From Chryseobacterium balustinum (GTDB lineage: Bacteria > Bacteroidota > Bacteroidia > Flavobacteriales > Weeksellaceae): 53,892 bases of DNA. Made by a program: the position numbers and the translations under genes. Location of the stretch: positions 1 to 53,892 of the forward strand of contig NZ_FUZE01000026.1 in NCBI RefSeq assembly GCF_900168205.1, read 5' to 3'. How positions within the stretch are numbered: position 1 is the stretch's first letter; each line of letters begins with the position of its first letter. The notes beneath the pieces are model-generated. The model saw only the letters and a program-made list of their open reading frames with translations, ran no database searches and was not told the origin of the DNA. Positions 33,983 through 42,713 of this stretch are shown in pieces.

Positions 33983-34870
33983 TTATTTTATCGGATGGAA
34001 CTGGTTTATCGCAGTTTGTAAAGCATCAATTCCTGTTTCTCGGTATTTTTCTGTCGTGTCTGCGTGTTTGTGTCCTACAAAATATTGAACTTTTCTAAGA
34101 TTTTCTCCGTTGTCTAATTTCAGTTTGATAACGCTTTGTCGGATGGTTATTGAGGTGAGTTTCTTGGTAAAATTTTTCTTGTAAGTTGATACTAAATAAT
34201 TAATGTCGTCTGAAGTAATTTTAGTTCCTAATTTTCCTAATAAAAAATAGTTTTCGGATTCGGTTCTGAAGGTTTTTAATTGTTCTCTTTCTTCCTTTAA
34301 ATACTGATAAAATAACAATATTTGTTCTGCTTTTAATTCTAATATTCTGCTGTTTGTTATTCCGGTTTTTTGGATTCTGATTTTTGCTTCTTTCAGATCT
34401 AAATCTTCGATGCTTAATTTCTCAATATCTCCAACCAACAAAGCTTGATTGACGAGTAAACTTATGACAATTTGGTTTCTTTTCGCCAACATCGGATAAC
34501 GTTCTTTTCTGGGTTCTAAAAGCTTTTGTAATTCCTTTTCTGTCAATAATTCCTGTAATTGGATTGGGTTTTCTTTGCCGTCTTTTATCTTGATATTGGT
34601 GGCGATATTCTGTTTTAACTTTCCAATATTTACTAAATAATCGTAGTATTTTTTGATGGCGTAAATCGTTCTTTTTACACTCTGAGGGTTGTAGTTTTTT
34701 CTTAATAATTCTACATATTCCATTAGGTTTTGATAGCTGATTTTCTCGGGATCTCTGTAATGTTTTTTGAACTTTTCTATTTCATAGACATAGGTTTTCA
34801 CAGAGCTTTCTGATAATTCATTTCTTAAAAAAGTTGTTAGTTGATGGTTGTCGGTTGATGGCTTTATCAT
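33983..34870 (-). CDS. Degenerate tyrosine recombinase Int1 (unit C)
   Basis: 295 residues, identical to the copy at 42714 and clearly homologous to 26905-27759. The first catalytic Arg is again absent (NQALLVGDIEKL) while Arg (ITIRQSVI), His (VGHKHADTT) and Tyr (EKYRE) remain. The same loss in two divergent lineages means the altered site is maintained, not random decay. The first ten residues (IKPSTDNHQLTT) are low-complexity and the true start may lie slightly further in. It starts 10 bp after the Int2 stop. Confidence 0.8.
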   Translation of the reverse strand: MIKPSTDNHQLTTFLRNELSESSVKTYVYEIEKFKKHYRDPEKISYQNLMEYVELLRKNYNPQSVKRTIYAIKKYYDYLVNIGKLKQNIATNIKIKDGKENPIQLQELLTEKELQKLLEPRKERYPMLAKRNQIVISLLVNQALLVGDIEKLSIEDLDLKEAKIRIQKTGITNSRILELKAEQILLFYQYLKEEREQLKTFRTESENYFLLGKLGTKITSDDINYLVSTYKKNFTKKLTSITIRQSVIKLKLDNGENLRKVQYFVGHKHADTTEKYRETGIDALQTAINQFHPIK

Positions 34871-34880
34871 TGGTAAACTC

Positions 34881-35696
34881 TTACATTTTCATATTGTTAT
34901 ATTGATTTATTCTTGTATAGATTTGTGTCGTGCCTAAATATTCGTGTCCGAGAAAATCTCTTACTTTCTCCAGTTCCATTCCTTGTTCCAAAAGTTGTGT
35001 AGCAATCGTATGTCTCAAGCAGTGCAACGTAAATCCTTTGTTACTAAGTGCTGTTTTTTTTAGTAATTTTTTAAATTCGTAGTAGATTCTTATTGCTGTA
35101 ATATTGAGTAACGTTTCTTTTCTTTCAGATGAAAAAATAAAAGCTTTAATATCTTTCTGAACCTGTTTTGTAAATGGGATTACTCTTCGTTTTTTACCTT
35201 TTCCTTTTTTGATATATAACAAACAATTTTCTAAATCTATATCGTTTGCTTTCAGTTCTACTGCCTCATTTCTTCTGAGTCCGCACGCATAACACAGGTG
35301 TAAAATAATGGTTTGTAACGGACTGCTTTTGCGATATAATTTTCTCATTTCTTCGTCTGTAAATACCTTTCTTTCTTCTGATTTCGGAGCTTTTATTTTC
35401 AGCTGATAAGGAGTGGTTTTTATTTCTCCGGTTCTTTGTAAATAATCAAAGTAAAGTTTGATTGCCAATAAAATAGAGTGTAGATAATTTTCACTTAAAT
35501 TTCGTTGTGTTCTTTGGCTTATTATGGTTTTCAGATAAGAATAATACTCTAAAATATCCTTGGTTTTGATTTCTTCTTTTGATTTTTTACAGTATCTCAA
35601 AAAGACTTCTACTCGCTTTGGGTATGCATTTACAACGGTTTTACAATAGCCTAAATTCTGTAATTCTTTTCTAAATTGTAAGATTGTTTCAGTCAT
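34881..35696 (-). CDS. Tyrosine recombinase Int2 (unit C)
   Basis: 271 residues with the full catalytic set: CYACGLRRNE, KKGKGKKRR, LHCLRHTIATQLLEQG, LGHEYLGTTQ, IYTRI. Identical to 43612-44427 and close to 27731-28555. With Int1 it forms the recombinase pair of the element. Confidence 0.9.
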   Translation of the reverse strand: MTETILQFRKELQNLGYCKTVVNAYPKRVEVFLRYCKKSKEEIKTKDILEYYSYLKTIISQRTQRNLSENYLHSILLAIKLYFDYLQRTGEIKTTPYQLKIKAPKSEERKVFTDEEMRKLYRKSSPLQTIILHLCYACGLRRNEAVELKANDIDLENCLLYIKKGKGKKRRVIPFTKQVQKDIKAFIFSSERKETLLNITAIRIYYEFKKLLKKTALSNKGFTLHCLRHTIATQLLEQGMELEKVRDFLGHEYLGTTQIYTRINQYNNMKM

Positions 35697-35844
35697 TTTT
35701 CATTAAGTATGATGGTTTTGCTTACTCAATATTTTGGATTTTTCCGAACGCTACATAGTTGTCAGTTAATAGTTATTGATTGTCAGTATTTTATGTTATC
35801 GTATTTGATACTTTAGCGTTCGTTTGGCTTCCGTTTGGTGTTCG
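35697..35844. other. Spacer between primase and Int2 genes (unit C)
   Basis: Contains a block conserved in all modules just before Int2. Over the end of the primase gene it also has short repeats of GAAC(G/A)C(T/C)A on the minus strand, about every 10 bp. In module D the same place has GTGACCCACA twice in tandem. Their role is unknown. Confidence 0.4.
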
Positions 35845-38220
35845 CTAGTGTTCAGTAGCGTTCATTTTCAGTTGTTCCAACTGTTTTGTAAAAGCTTCTT
35901 TTAAATCTTTTCTAACCTTTTGAATATTATCACTATAAGATATTTTGTATTTAAATCCTTTATTCGCAAAACCGATTTGTTTTAAATATTCTAATCTTAC
36001 TAAATCATTCAGATAAAATTGTAATTGTGTTTTCTTAAATCCTGTAACCTCCATCGCATCAAACCTTGTAAAACTCTCTTCCTTAAAGACTTTCTTTAAC
36101 TTCTCAAAAAACTGTCTTAAACTTCCGTCCAGCTCGTCAATCTTTAAAATAATACTCTCGAATAATATTTCTACGGCATTCTCTATATCTTCGATTTCTG
36201 TGATTAAAAAATTATCTTTTGTTTCTCGCTGATATTGATGGATAATGGTAATTTGCTTAATAATGGATTGGAACATTTCATTTAAACGTCTTTTATTTTT
36301 TACATTATTAGGTAACTGTATCTGTGTCGCATACGGATTGATTACTTCATAATGCTTTAGATTTCGGACGATTTTCTGTATAAAACCGATTGCCTTTTCT
36401 TGGGTGCTTTTGTCAATTTCTCCTGCATTTCTGCGGTTTTGATAACTGATAATCTTCTCGGTTTGTTCCTCGCTTTCGTTGATGGCGACAATAAAACTCC
36501 TGTTCATATTGTCCTCGTACAATTCTCCTTTTGTCGTTGCTGATAAACTGCTAAACTGTCCTTTCACTATTTTATGGGAAGATTTGTTGTTTCCTTTTTT
36601 GTCTTTTATGGTTACCGAACTTCTTAACACTTGATTCGATATAAATTCCCTTAAAGCATACAAGGCATCTTCCTTTAGACCGTCTAAATCTTCAATGATA
36701 ATGATCTTTTGGAACAGATCAAACTCACCCCAATTGTATAAACTTGATTCTGTAATTCTTGTAAATCTCAGTACATCTTCCTGTGGCATCATGTCTGCAA
36801 TTCTGCTGATGATATGGGTTTTTCCACTTCCGCTACTTCCTTGTACTATTCCGTGTAATGGGCTTTTATTGAGGTAACTTATCGTGATTAAAAACAATAA
36901 TAATCGGCTGTTTTCTTCCCCGATAATTCCGGCTTTTTCGATGACTTGGTTTAAGGATTTTAGCAAGTCTTTTTGCTCTAAAAAATCTATGGTAGTTAAG
37001 TTTTTACTATTTTTTACTATTTCGTCTTTTGTTGTTTTTGCAACTTCTTCTTTTTCAATATTTTGATTCACTTCCGTGACGGTTACCTTATTCGACACGT
37101 TTTCAGTTGAAAAAATAAATTTCCTTTCTTCTAAAAGTTTTGTAAAGATTTTTTCATCGTGCAGCTGTAAAGTTTCATTTACATCATTATTCGGTAATTC
37201 TACAAAACTAAGGGTTACCTGATTATTAGACAGGTGATCGTTGACCTCTTCCTTGGTAAGGAAGAGGTCATTCAACATTTTAGCATATTTTTTTACCGCT
37301 TCTTTTCCTGCTTTATCCTGGTCAAAACAGAAAATAATTTCTTCTAAATTTTCTAAATTTTTTATTGAGTTTAAGATTTCTTCATTTAATCCGTTCGTTC
37401 CAAAACACGCTATAATACTGTAATTGTCTCTAATTTCTTTAATTTGTAATAATGAAGCTGCATCAATAATTGCTTCCGTTAAAATCAGTTTTTTAGTTTC
37501 AGTTTTTGGATAACAGGGATAAATTCCGGAACGATTTTTTAAATAAAAATGCTTTGCATTATCCTTTTCTAAAATGCTTCTAAAATAAAAGCTGACAATC
37601 TGATTTTCATTATTCTTCAAAGGAAAAGCAATACATTTATTTGCAAAAATACTATAGCCTTTTTCTCCTGTTCTATTATTGATTAATCCTTTATCTAATA
37701 ACAATCCAGCTTCTAAAGCATTATTGATTAATTCTTCGCTTTTTCGTTCTCCGTGATGGAACTGACCACTATTATAACCAATCTCTAAAATGGAGTTGTC
37801 GAGATTTCTTTTCTCAACATATTGTTTTGCAGGATTGGAACAGTACAGCGCTTTTCTAAAATAGCTAAAAGTATTTTCTAAAAAGAGGGCAGACCTTTCT
37901 CCTGAGAAATCAGTCTGCCCAAGGTTCTCCGCAGTACCTCTTGTATTTTTTACTGATAATTGTTCATTGCTAATTAAACTTTCAGCTTTTTTGATTGCTT
38001 CATGTTTTGATATTTTCTCGTAATCTTCTATAAATTGGATCATATCACCCGTTTTTCCACAAGCATGACATTTGTAAAAGTTCTTTTCTAAATTCACTTG
38101 AAGACTTGCCGTTTTATCATCATGCATAAAGCATCTAAGCATATTGTTTTTGGGTTGCAAACTGTAATGTTGCAGAACTTCTGATAAACTTAGACGTTGT
38201 TTGATTGCGGAGATTTCCAT
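35845..38220 (-). CDS. Primase-helicase of the element (unit C)
   Basis: A 791-residue replication protein. Zinc finger: CFMHDDKTASL and FYKCHACGKTGDMIQF (residues about 30-66). TOPRIM domain: LILTEAIIDAASLLQI and EIIFCFDQDKAGKEAV (about 235-310). ATPase: GIVQGSSGSGKTHIISRI (Walker A), FQKIIIIEDLDGLK (Walker B), SSLSATTKGELYEDNMNRSF with a likely Arg finger. The C-terminus is winged-helix-like. It would prime and unwind the element DNA, so the element probably replicates after excision. The gene is divergent from XRE, with three GTTCC operators between them. Confidence 0.85.
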   Translation of the reverse strand: MEISAIKQRLSLSEVLQHYSLQPKNNMLRCFMHDDKTASLQVNLEKNFYKCHACGKTGDMIQFIEDYEKISKHEAIKKAESLISNEQLSVKNTRGTAENLGQTDFSGERSALFLENTFSYFRKALYCSNPAKQYVEKRNLDNSILEIGYNSGQFHHGERKSEELINNALEAGLLLDKGLINNRTGEKGYSIFANKCIAFPLKNNENQIVSFYFRSILEKDNAKHFYLKNRSGIYPCYPKTETKKLILTEAIIDAASLLQIKEIRDNYSIIACFGTNGLNEEILNSIKNLENLEEIIFCFDQDKAGKEAVKKYAKMLNDLFLTKEEVNDHLSNNQVTLSFVELPNNDVNETLQLHDEKIFTKLLEERKFIFSTENVSNKVTVTEVNQNIEKEEVAKTTKDEIVKNSKNLTTIDFLEQKDLLKSLNQVIEKAGIIGEENSRLLLFLITISYLNKSPLHGIVQGSSGSGKTHIISRIADMMPQEDVLRFTRITESSLYNWGEFDLFQKIIIIEDLDGLKEDALYALREFISNQVLRSSVTIKDKKGNNKSSHKIVKGQFSSLSATTKGELYEDNMNRSFIVAINESEEQTEKIISYQNRRNAGEIDKSTQEKAIGFIQKIVRNLKHYEVINPYATQIQLPNNVKNKRRLNEMFQSIIKQITIIHQYQRETKDNFLITEIEDIENAVEILFESIILKIDELDGSLRQFFEKLKKVFKEESFTRFDAMEVTGFKKTQLQFYLNDLVRLEYLKQIGFANKGFKYKISYSDNIQKVRKDLKEAFTKQLEQLKMNATEH

Positions 38221-38233
38221 AGAGAAAAATATT

Positions 38234-38307
38234 TGTTCCTATTTGATACTCTACAAAATTATACTTTATGTTCCAATTAGACAACATAAATTTTAACAAA
38301 TGGAACA
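38234..38307. promoter_or_regulatory. XRE operator cluster (unit C)
   Basis: Three copies of a TGTTCC(W)ATTWG motif: 38234-38245 (TGTTCCTATTTG), 38269-38280 (TGTTCCAATTAG) and inverted at 38297-38307 (CAAATGGAACA). They lie between the divergent primase and XRE genes, as expected for a repressor controlling both. Confidence 0.55.
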
Positions 38308-38361
38308 TTTTTTTATATTTGTCCTTTATTTGACTACTTTTACTAAGTAATATTATCAATC

Positions 38362-38727
38362 ATGAGTACAGGAATAAACATAAAGAAAATAAGAGAACAA
38401 AAAGGACTTACACAACAGACTATTGCTGATCTTATTGCTATGCATCGTTCTAATTATTCTAAAATTGAAAGCGGACAAAGAGAACTTTCTATTGATGCTC
38501 TTAGTAAGATTGCAAAGTATTTCGGGATGACTACCGATCAGATTATTAATTATGAAGACGGAACTCCTACAGAGATTACTGTAGAAGATAAAACGATTCT
38601 TGAACAAGTAAAACTAATACAGGAACTCGAACCTGAAGAAAAAACAATGGTCTTTAAAATGATTGATACTTTCCTCACAAAGAAAAAATTTAAAGACTTC
38701 TTTAATAAAAATGTAGCTGCTCTATAA
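38362..38727 (+). CDS. XRE-family regulator (unit C)
   Basis: 121 residues with an N-terminal HTH_3 domain (IKKIREQKGLTQQTIADLIAMHRSNYSKIESGQ) and a helical tail ending KKKFKDFFNKNVAAL. Identical to 47093-47458 and homologous to 31140-31505. It is the only plus-strand gene of the unit and is likely the switch that keeps the primase and recombinases off. Confidence 0.9.
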   Translation: MSTGINIKKIREQKGLTQQTIADLIAMHRSNYSKIESGQRELSIDALSKIAKYFGMTTDQIINYEDGTPTEITVEDKTILEQVKLIQELEPEEKTMVFKMIDTFLTKKKFKDFFNKNVAAL

Positions 38728-38732
38728 AACAC

Positions 38733-38761
38733 AAAAGACCTCGCAAAATGCGAGGTCTTTT
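38733..38761. terminator. Bidirectional terminator (unit C)
   Basis: AAAAGACCTCGC-AAAAT-GCGAGGTCTTTT between the convergent XRE and immunity genes. Confidence 0.85.
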
Positions 38762-38782
38762 AAGATTAATGGAAATTATATT

Positions 38783-39166
38783 TTACTTTTCCGATATATA
38801 AAGTCCGCAAAGATTATTGCTCATATATATAGTTCCTTGTGTAAGACTTTTAACATTAATATCATCTACTTTAAATCCATTCTTTTCAAAATCATCATCA
38901 TTAAAGTATGAATCTAAAGGATCAATTCTTAATGGATATTCCTTTCCTACAACTATTTTATTTTTACTTTTTGCTTTACAATTTCTTTCTGATAATACTA
39001 ATTCATTAATCTTACCATTCCGGATTTGTATTAAATACATACTTTTAGTACTGTCAATTTTTAAGATCTCATACAAACTATTAGTATCATCATTTCTTGT
39101 AGATAATTTATTATTAGAACAACAACTCATCACTAAGATTATTATTAAAAATGATATGGTTTTCAT
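38783..39166 (-). CDS. Immunity lipoprotein for tip C
   Basis: 127 residues with a lipoprotein signal (MKTISFLIIILVMSCC). Its start directly abuts the stop of tip C. Identical to 47514-47897 (tip A) and related to the immunity protein of tip E. It is presumably exposed in the periplasm, where it would bind the toxin. Confidence 0.7.
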   Translation of the reverse strand: MKTISFLIIILVMSCCSNNKLSTRNDDTNSLYEILKIDSTKSMYLIQIRNGKINELVLSERNCKAKSKNKIVVGKEYPLRIDPLDSYFNDDDFEKNGFKVDDINVKSLTQGTIYMSNNLCGLYISEK

Positions 39167-39997
39167 TTATTTTGTTTTGGGTTTAATTTCAACAGTTCCT
39201 AATGATTTTGACTCTCTAATACCATTTACTTGCCTGTAAAGTGTTCTTTCAATTCTTATATTACCTCCTGCAGTTCTTGGCAAAATTTTATTCTCAGAGT
39301 CCAAATTATAATTTATTCGAGGATCTAAAGCACTTGCGTTATTATGTGCATTTAAGTACCAATCTTTGCCCAAAGCTCTATTTTGCTTACCTGTAATACT
39401 TATTGCACCAGGACTATTAATGGCACCACTATAAGCTTCCAATATTTCATGCATAACTCCAACGCCTTTTACAGCACTATAATAAGTATCCATTTCACCC
39501 AAATCTGTAGGATTTATAGTTTGGTTTGCATGAGTTATTGTATTTGGCGACCCTTCTAAAGATGCATCTATTGAGGAGTTAATAGTACTTCCTCTAAACG
39601 CTCCGCCAAATATTGCCGTGTTATCTGATTCTATTACATTACTACTTTGAGCTAATACATCTACTACCACGCTTTTGTTGCTCATAGCTGAAAGCAAAGT
39701 TGATTCAGCATCTGTCGCGGTTGCTCCTTTTTTCAGTGTTCCAGTAACTTTTCCTTTTGAGTCCATTTTTAGATTCAAATTACTCGACGCATTTTTTAAC
39801 TGCTCAAAAGCTTCTTTAGCCTGATCACCTCTTAAAACTACATCAGTTACACCACGTCCATCCGGATCAATCCAACGAATAGGATTATTTATACTGTAAT
39901 TATACGGTGACCAATTGATATACTTCTCCGCCAGCGGATCCACCACACCCCATCTCCCAATATCCGGCATATAAAGTCTTGCGCCATAATCATACAT
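39167..39997 (-). CDS. Dormant RHS C-terminal tip C (HExxE toxin), duplicate of tip A
   Basis: A 276-residue headless copy of the last quarter of the complete RHS protein, identical to residues 911-1186 of 47898-51458. Core: MYDYGARLYMPDIGRWGVVDPLAE. Toxin part: GGAFRGSTINS and KGVGVMHEILEAYSG. The open frame runs upstream through YKYNGKELQETG into an Asn-Tyr repeat from ATTATA repeats, but there is no start signal. It cannot be made as a full toxin here; it serves as a stored copy. Confidence 0.75.
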   Translation of the reverse strand: MYDYGARLYMPDIGRWGVVDPLAEKYINWSPYNYSINNPIRWIDPDGRGVTDVVLRGDQAKEAFEQLKNASSNLNLKMDSKGKVTGTLKKGATATDAESTLLSAMSNKSVVVDVLAQSSNVIESDNTAIFGGAFRGSTINSSIDASLEGSPNTITHANQTINPTDLGEMDTYYSAVKGVGVMHEILEAYSGAINSPGAISITGKQNRALGKDWYLNAHNNASALDPRINYNLDSENKILPRTAGGNIRIERTLYRQVNGIRESKSLGTVEIKPKTK

Positions 39998-40033
39998 GCC
40001 AGTCTCTTGTAGTTCTTTTCCGTTGTACTTGTA

Positions 40034-40121
40034 ATTATAATTATAATTAACCTCGCAATTTACGAGTTTTTTTTAGTTATCTGCCACACGATGCAGCTGT
40101 GCGGGAGCGAGAGGTGTTGTT
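40034..40121. other. Deletion scar of unit B module
   Basis: 88 bp between the end of immunity gene B and tip C, where a 6-kb module would be expected. Left are ATTATA repeats, the decayed stem CTCGCAATTTACGAG with eight T, and CTGCCACACGATGCAGCTGTGCGGGAG. The latter two correspond to the XRE terminator and second hairpin at 31701-31764 of module D. Recombinases, primase and XRE have been deleted. Confidence 0.5.
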
Positions 40122-40895
40122 TTAGTAGATTATTTTTCTTTCTTCAATAAGTATCTTACTTCCATTCTCAATTTCATATACTTGAATCAAGTTTCCTCTA
40201 GAATCATTTTTTTTTATTTTTTCATTAAAATGATAATCAATTAATTCTGCCTTATTATTAACAATAAAACTTCCTTTAAAAGATTTTCTATCGCCATACT
40301 TGTTTAATTTATATACGCCAGTTACTTTTGACTTTGGAGCATTAAAAGTGATTTTCTCATAATTATATGAACTAGTATCAATCCAATTGTATTTTTCAAT
40401 TTCTGTAATAACAATATCTTCTGGAATATTAAATAAACTTATACTTTCAATTATCCGATTTTCTTTATCAAATAGCATAAATTTCTTTCCCATTAAACTC
40501 CCCTTATCATTAAATTTTTTTATACTAACAGTATTATTAGAATAAACATATTTATTTTTTAAAGAAACTTGTTTTTTTACAAGAATATTTTCCTTATCGG
40601 ATATAATCATTCCTTCAATTATCTTCTCCTCTTCTTTAATATTATATTCATTATCTAATGTGACAATAGTTTTTATCCAATCTTTATTTTTATCTGATAT
40701 GTTTTTTATTATAAATTCTCTCTTATCTTGGTTATAGCTATAACTTTCTGTAGGTAATAGTTTTCCATTTTCATTTTTAAATATTTCCATTGATTTAAAA
40801 TTACTTTGAGCAAGAATTTTAAGAGAATCTTTTGTTTGAAAATTTTGGGATAGCAATAAAGGTCCTAATAAAATTAAAAAAAATATTTTTTTCAT
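40122..40895 (-). CDS. Secreted immunity protein for tip B
   Basis: A 257-residue protein with a Sec signal (MKKIFFLILLGPLLLSQNF), mostly beta and Lys-rich, with repeated F-D/N-K-x-G-x units (KKFNDKGSLMGKKFMLFDKENRI). It starts 8 bp after the tip B stop. The position marks it as the immunity partner of the JAMM toxin; the family is not recognised. Confidence 0.6.
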   Translation of the reverse strand: MKKIFFLILLGPLLLSQNFQTKDSLKILAQSNFKSMEIFKNENGKLLPTESYSYNQDKREFIIKNISDKNKDWIKTIVTLDNEYNIKEEEKIIEGMIISDKENILVKKQVSLKNKYVYSNNTVSIKKFNDKGSLMGKKFMLFDKENRIIESISLFNIPEDIVITEIEKYNWIDTSSYNYEKITFNAPKSKVTGVYKLNKYGDRKSFKGSFIVNNKAELIDYHFNEKIKKNDSRGNLIQVYEIENGSKILIEERKIIY

Positions 40896-40903
40896 AGTAT
40901 TAA

Positions 40904-41704
40904 TTAGGGGGTTTTAAATGTGTTATACACGCCTCCACTATAAACTCTAAAGGTTGGAATTGGTATTTGTGGAATTGTTGCAGTTGCTTGATCATTGCCT
41001 GATGGTACTGGGTGATTTCCATCTCCAGGATGTGAATGTGTAAACACTGATTTCATTAATTCAATACCCGAGGTTTTCAGGAGCATATTTTTATAATAAT
41101 CTAAAGTAAGCGTTGGAAGAATACCACCAAGCGTTCCATCCTTCCCAAACATTGGTAAATAACTAAATTGAAGAGTTCTTCCCACCATACCTTTATTTTG
41201 TCCGTTTTGAGTATATTCTAATAAATCAAACTCATTTCCTGCATTAGAGTTTCTTTCCAGAAACTCAAAAAATGATTTAGCATTATCTTGATTTTCAAAA
41301 GAAAAAACCTCAAAAGGAACTTCTTTTTGAGTATCGGTAGCTTTTCCATTTACCATCGGTCTATATTTTACAGTGCCAGAATCTTTTATCCTGTCTTCTA
41401 TCTGTCCATCTCTCTCCATTGTAAATTTCACTTGATTACCTGATGAATCTGTTTTTCTATTTCCATTATTATCTACTATATACAGCTCATCTGGTCTATT
41501 ATTATCTTCAACCTTGGTAAGGTTTCCATTTTCAGAATTTAATTCCCATATATCTTCATTCCTTCCATCTGGATCAATAAATCTTACAGGGTTATTAAAA
41601 CCATATCTAAATGGAGACCAAGCTCTATTCATTTCTGCCAACGGATCTACCACACCCCATCTCCCAATATCCGGCATATAGAATCTTGCTCCATAATCAT
41701 ACAT
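40904..41704 (-). CDS. Dormant RHS C-terminal tip B (JAB/JAMM toxin)
   Basis: A 266-residue fragment beginning in the RHS core (MYDYGARFYMPDIGRWGVVDPLAE, NNPVRFIDPDGR). The tip contains EVFSFENQDNAKSFFEFLERNSNAGNEF and the JAMM zinc motif HSHPGDGNHPVPSGND, the signature of JAB-like metallopeptidase toxin tips. In-frame TAG and TGA lie upstream in the junction, so it is silent. It is the next tip in line: loss of unit A by recombination at the core would join it in frame to the complete RHS gene. Confidence 0.78.
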   Translation of the reverse strand: MYDYGARFYMPDIGRWGVVDPLAEMNRAWSPFRYGFNNPVRFIDPDGRNEDIWELNSENGNLTKVEDNNRPDELYIVDNNGNRKTDSSGNQVKFTMERDGQIEDRIKDSGTVKYRPMVNGKATDTQKEVPFEVFSFENQDNAKSFFEFLERNSNAGNEFDLLEYTQNGQNKGMVGRTLQFSYLPMFGKDGTLGGILPTLTLDYYKNMLLKTSGIELMKSVFTHSHPGDGNHPVPSGNDQATATIPQIPIPTFRVYSGGVYNTFKTP

Positions 41705-41726
41705 ACCCGTCTCTTGCAGTTCCTTT

Positions 41727-41901
41727 CCGTTGTACTTGTAGTTCTACAACTCCGCTCAACTTTTTGGGATTTGCCTACTTCATTTTTTTTCGTGCGAGGC
41801 TTTACACTGTGAACGCCTGCTCTTGCTCGCTTTCTCAAAAGTAAAGATTTTCAGTTGAAAAATAAAATCTCTCTAACTTTTTATTTTCAACTGAAAAAAA
41901 A
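41727..41901. other. Tip junction (att-like) before tip B
   Basis: The core CCGTTGTACTTGTA (41727-41740), then GTTCTACAACTCCGCTCAAC; GTTGTA and TACAAC form an inverted repeat around a 10-bp spacer. The tail is as at 32996, with TTTTCAGTTGAAAA / TTTTCAACTGAAAA at 41848-41861 and 41884-41897. It marks the downstream end of unit A. Confidence 0.65.
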
Positions 41902-41952
41902 GCTTCTTATTTTCAAAAATTTGTTTAGTAAACTTCCTGTTGTCGGTGTTGT

Positions 41953-42016
41953 AAATGTGGAATTGTGGAAAAAAAAGCGCGGGATTCAGCATTGGATTTT
42001 TCCATAAATCCACATT
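41953..42016. repeat. Conserved hairpin H1 (unit A)
   Basis: Copy of 33222-33285. Confidence 0.6.
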
Positions 42017-42052
42017 CTTTTTATGGCAAATATTGATTGTCGCTGTTGTTGT

Positions 42053-42118
42053 AAATGTTAAAATGTGGGTAAAAGCGGAGCTGGTTTTAGCCTTGGCTTT
42101 ATCCATATTTTAATATTT
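42053..42118. repeat. Conserved hairpin H2 (unit A)
   Basis: Copy of 33322-33387. Confidence 0.55.
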
Positions 42119-42457
42119 CATATTGGACTGATAATTTAAAATTTTTCTTAATTTTCCTGGTTGTAAAATATTACAAATTAAATGTTTACATATTTTTTAA
42201 TAATAATTTTATTAATTTTTCAATTCCATAAAAATATATAGCTCTAATTTTCAGAACGTTGTCTTTTTTAGACACGTTCCCTCTTGCTTACAAATTTTCA
42301 ATCAAAAACTAAGCAAAAGTGTTGGCGCATTTTTTCCTTATTCAGGTGGTTGAAGCCTTGGCAAAAAAGGTATTTTTCGGATTGGGAAAGATTCGGGAAA
42401 GTTGATGGCTAAAAGCGTAGGCTGTGGAGTTTTTCAAAAAACGGAACAAAGAAAAGC

Positions 42458-42486
42458 ATTTTGCATAATCTCAAATTATAGGCAAA
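42458..42486 (-). repeat. dif-like site, inverted copy (unit A)
   Basis: Copy of 33727-33755. Confidence 0.5.
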
Positions 42487-42548
42487 GATGGTGTTGGTTT
42501 GCCAGTAACGAAGCTTCAGCGGAGTGGAAGGCAACGGTTTGCGTGGGC

Positions 42549-42577
42549 AATTGCGTATAATTTCGATTATGTAATTT
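42549..42577 (+). repeat. dif-like site, direct copy (unit A)
   Basis: Copy of 33818-33846. Confidence 0.5.
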
Positions 42578-42713
42578 GCTGTGGCATTAAAGCGTTGGGC
42601 GAGCTTTGGCAAAGGGTTGGCGGAAAATGTCTTTTTTAGCTTCGGGGGCGGGATATTATTCAAAAATGCAAGCGGTGGACTTTCTTGGTTCTTTTTTACT
42701 TTTTCCTTGGCTC

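Larger units (their letters stand above)
33008..40033 (-). mobile_element. Unit C: 7,026-bp tip-carrying element, copy 1
   Basis: On the minus strand it holds tip C, its immunity gene, XRE (opposite strand), primase-helicase, Int2, Int1 and the non-coding block. It is identical to 41739-48764 by my reading except for one base seen (T at 33435, A at 42166). Both ends fall in the core TACAAGTACAACGG. Homology stops at the upper end, where the other copy continues into the complete RHS gene and this one into the scar at 40034. At the lower end both copies run on only into divergent RHS-core sequence of tips D and B. Confidence 0.7.
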
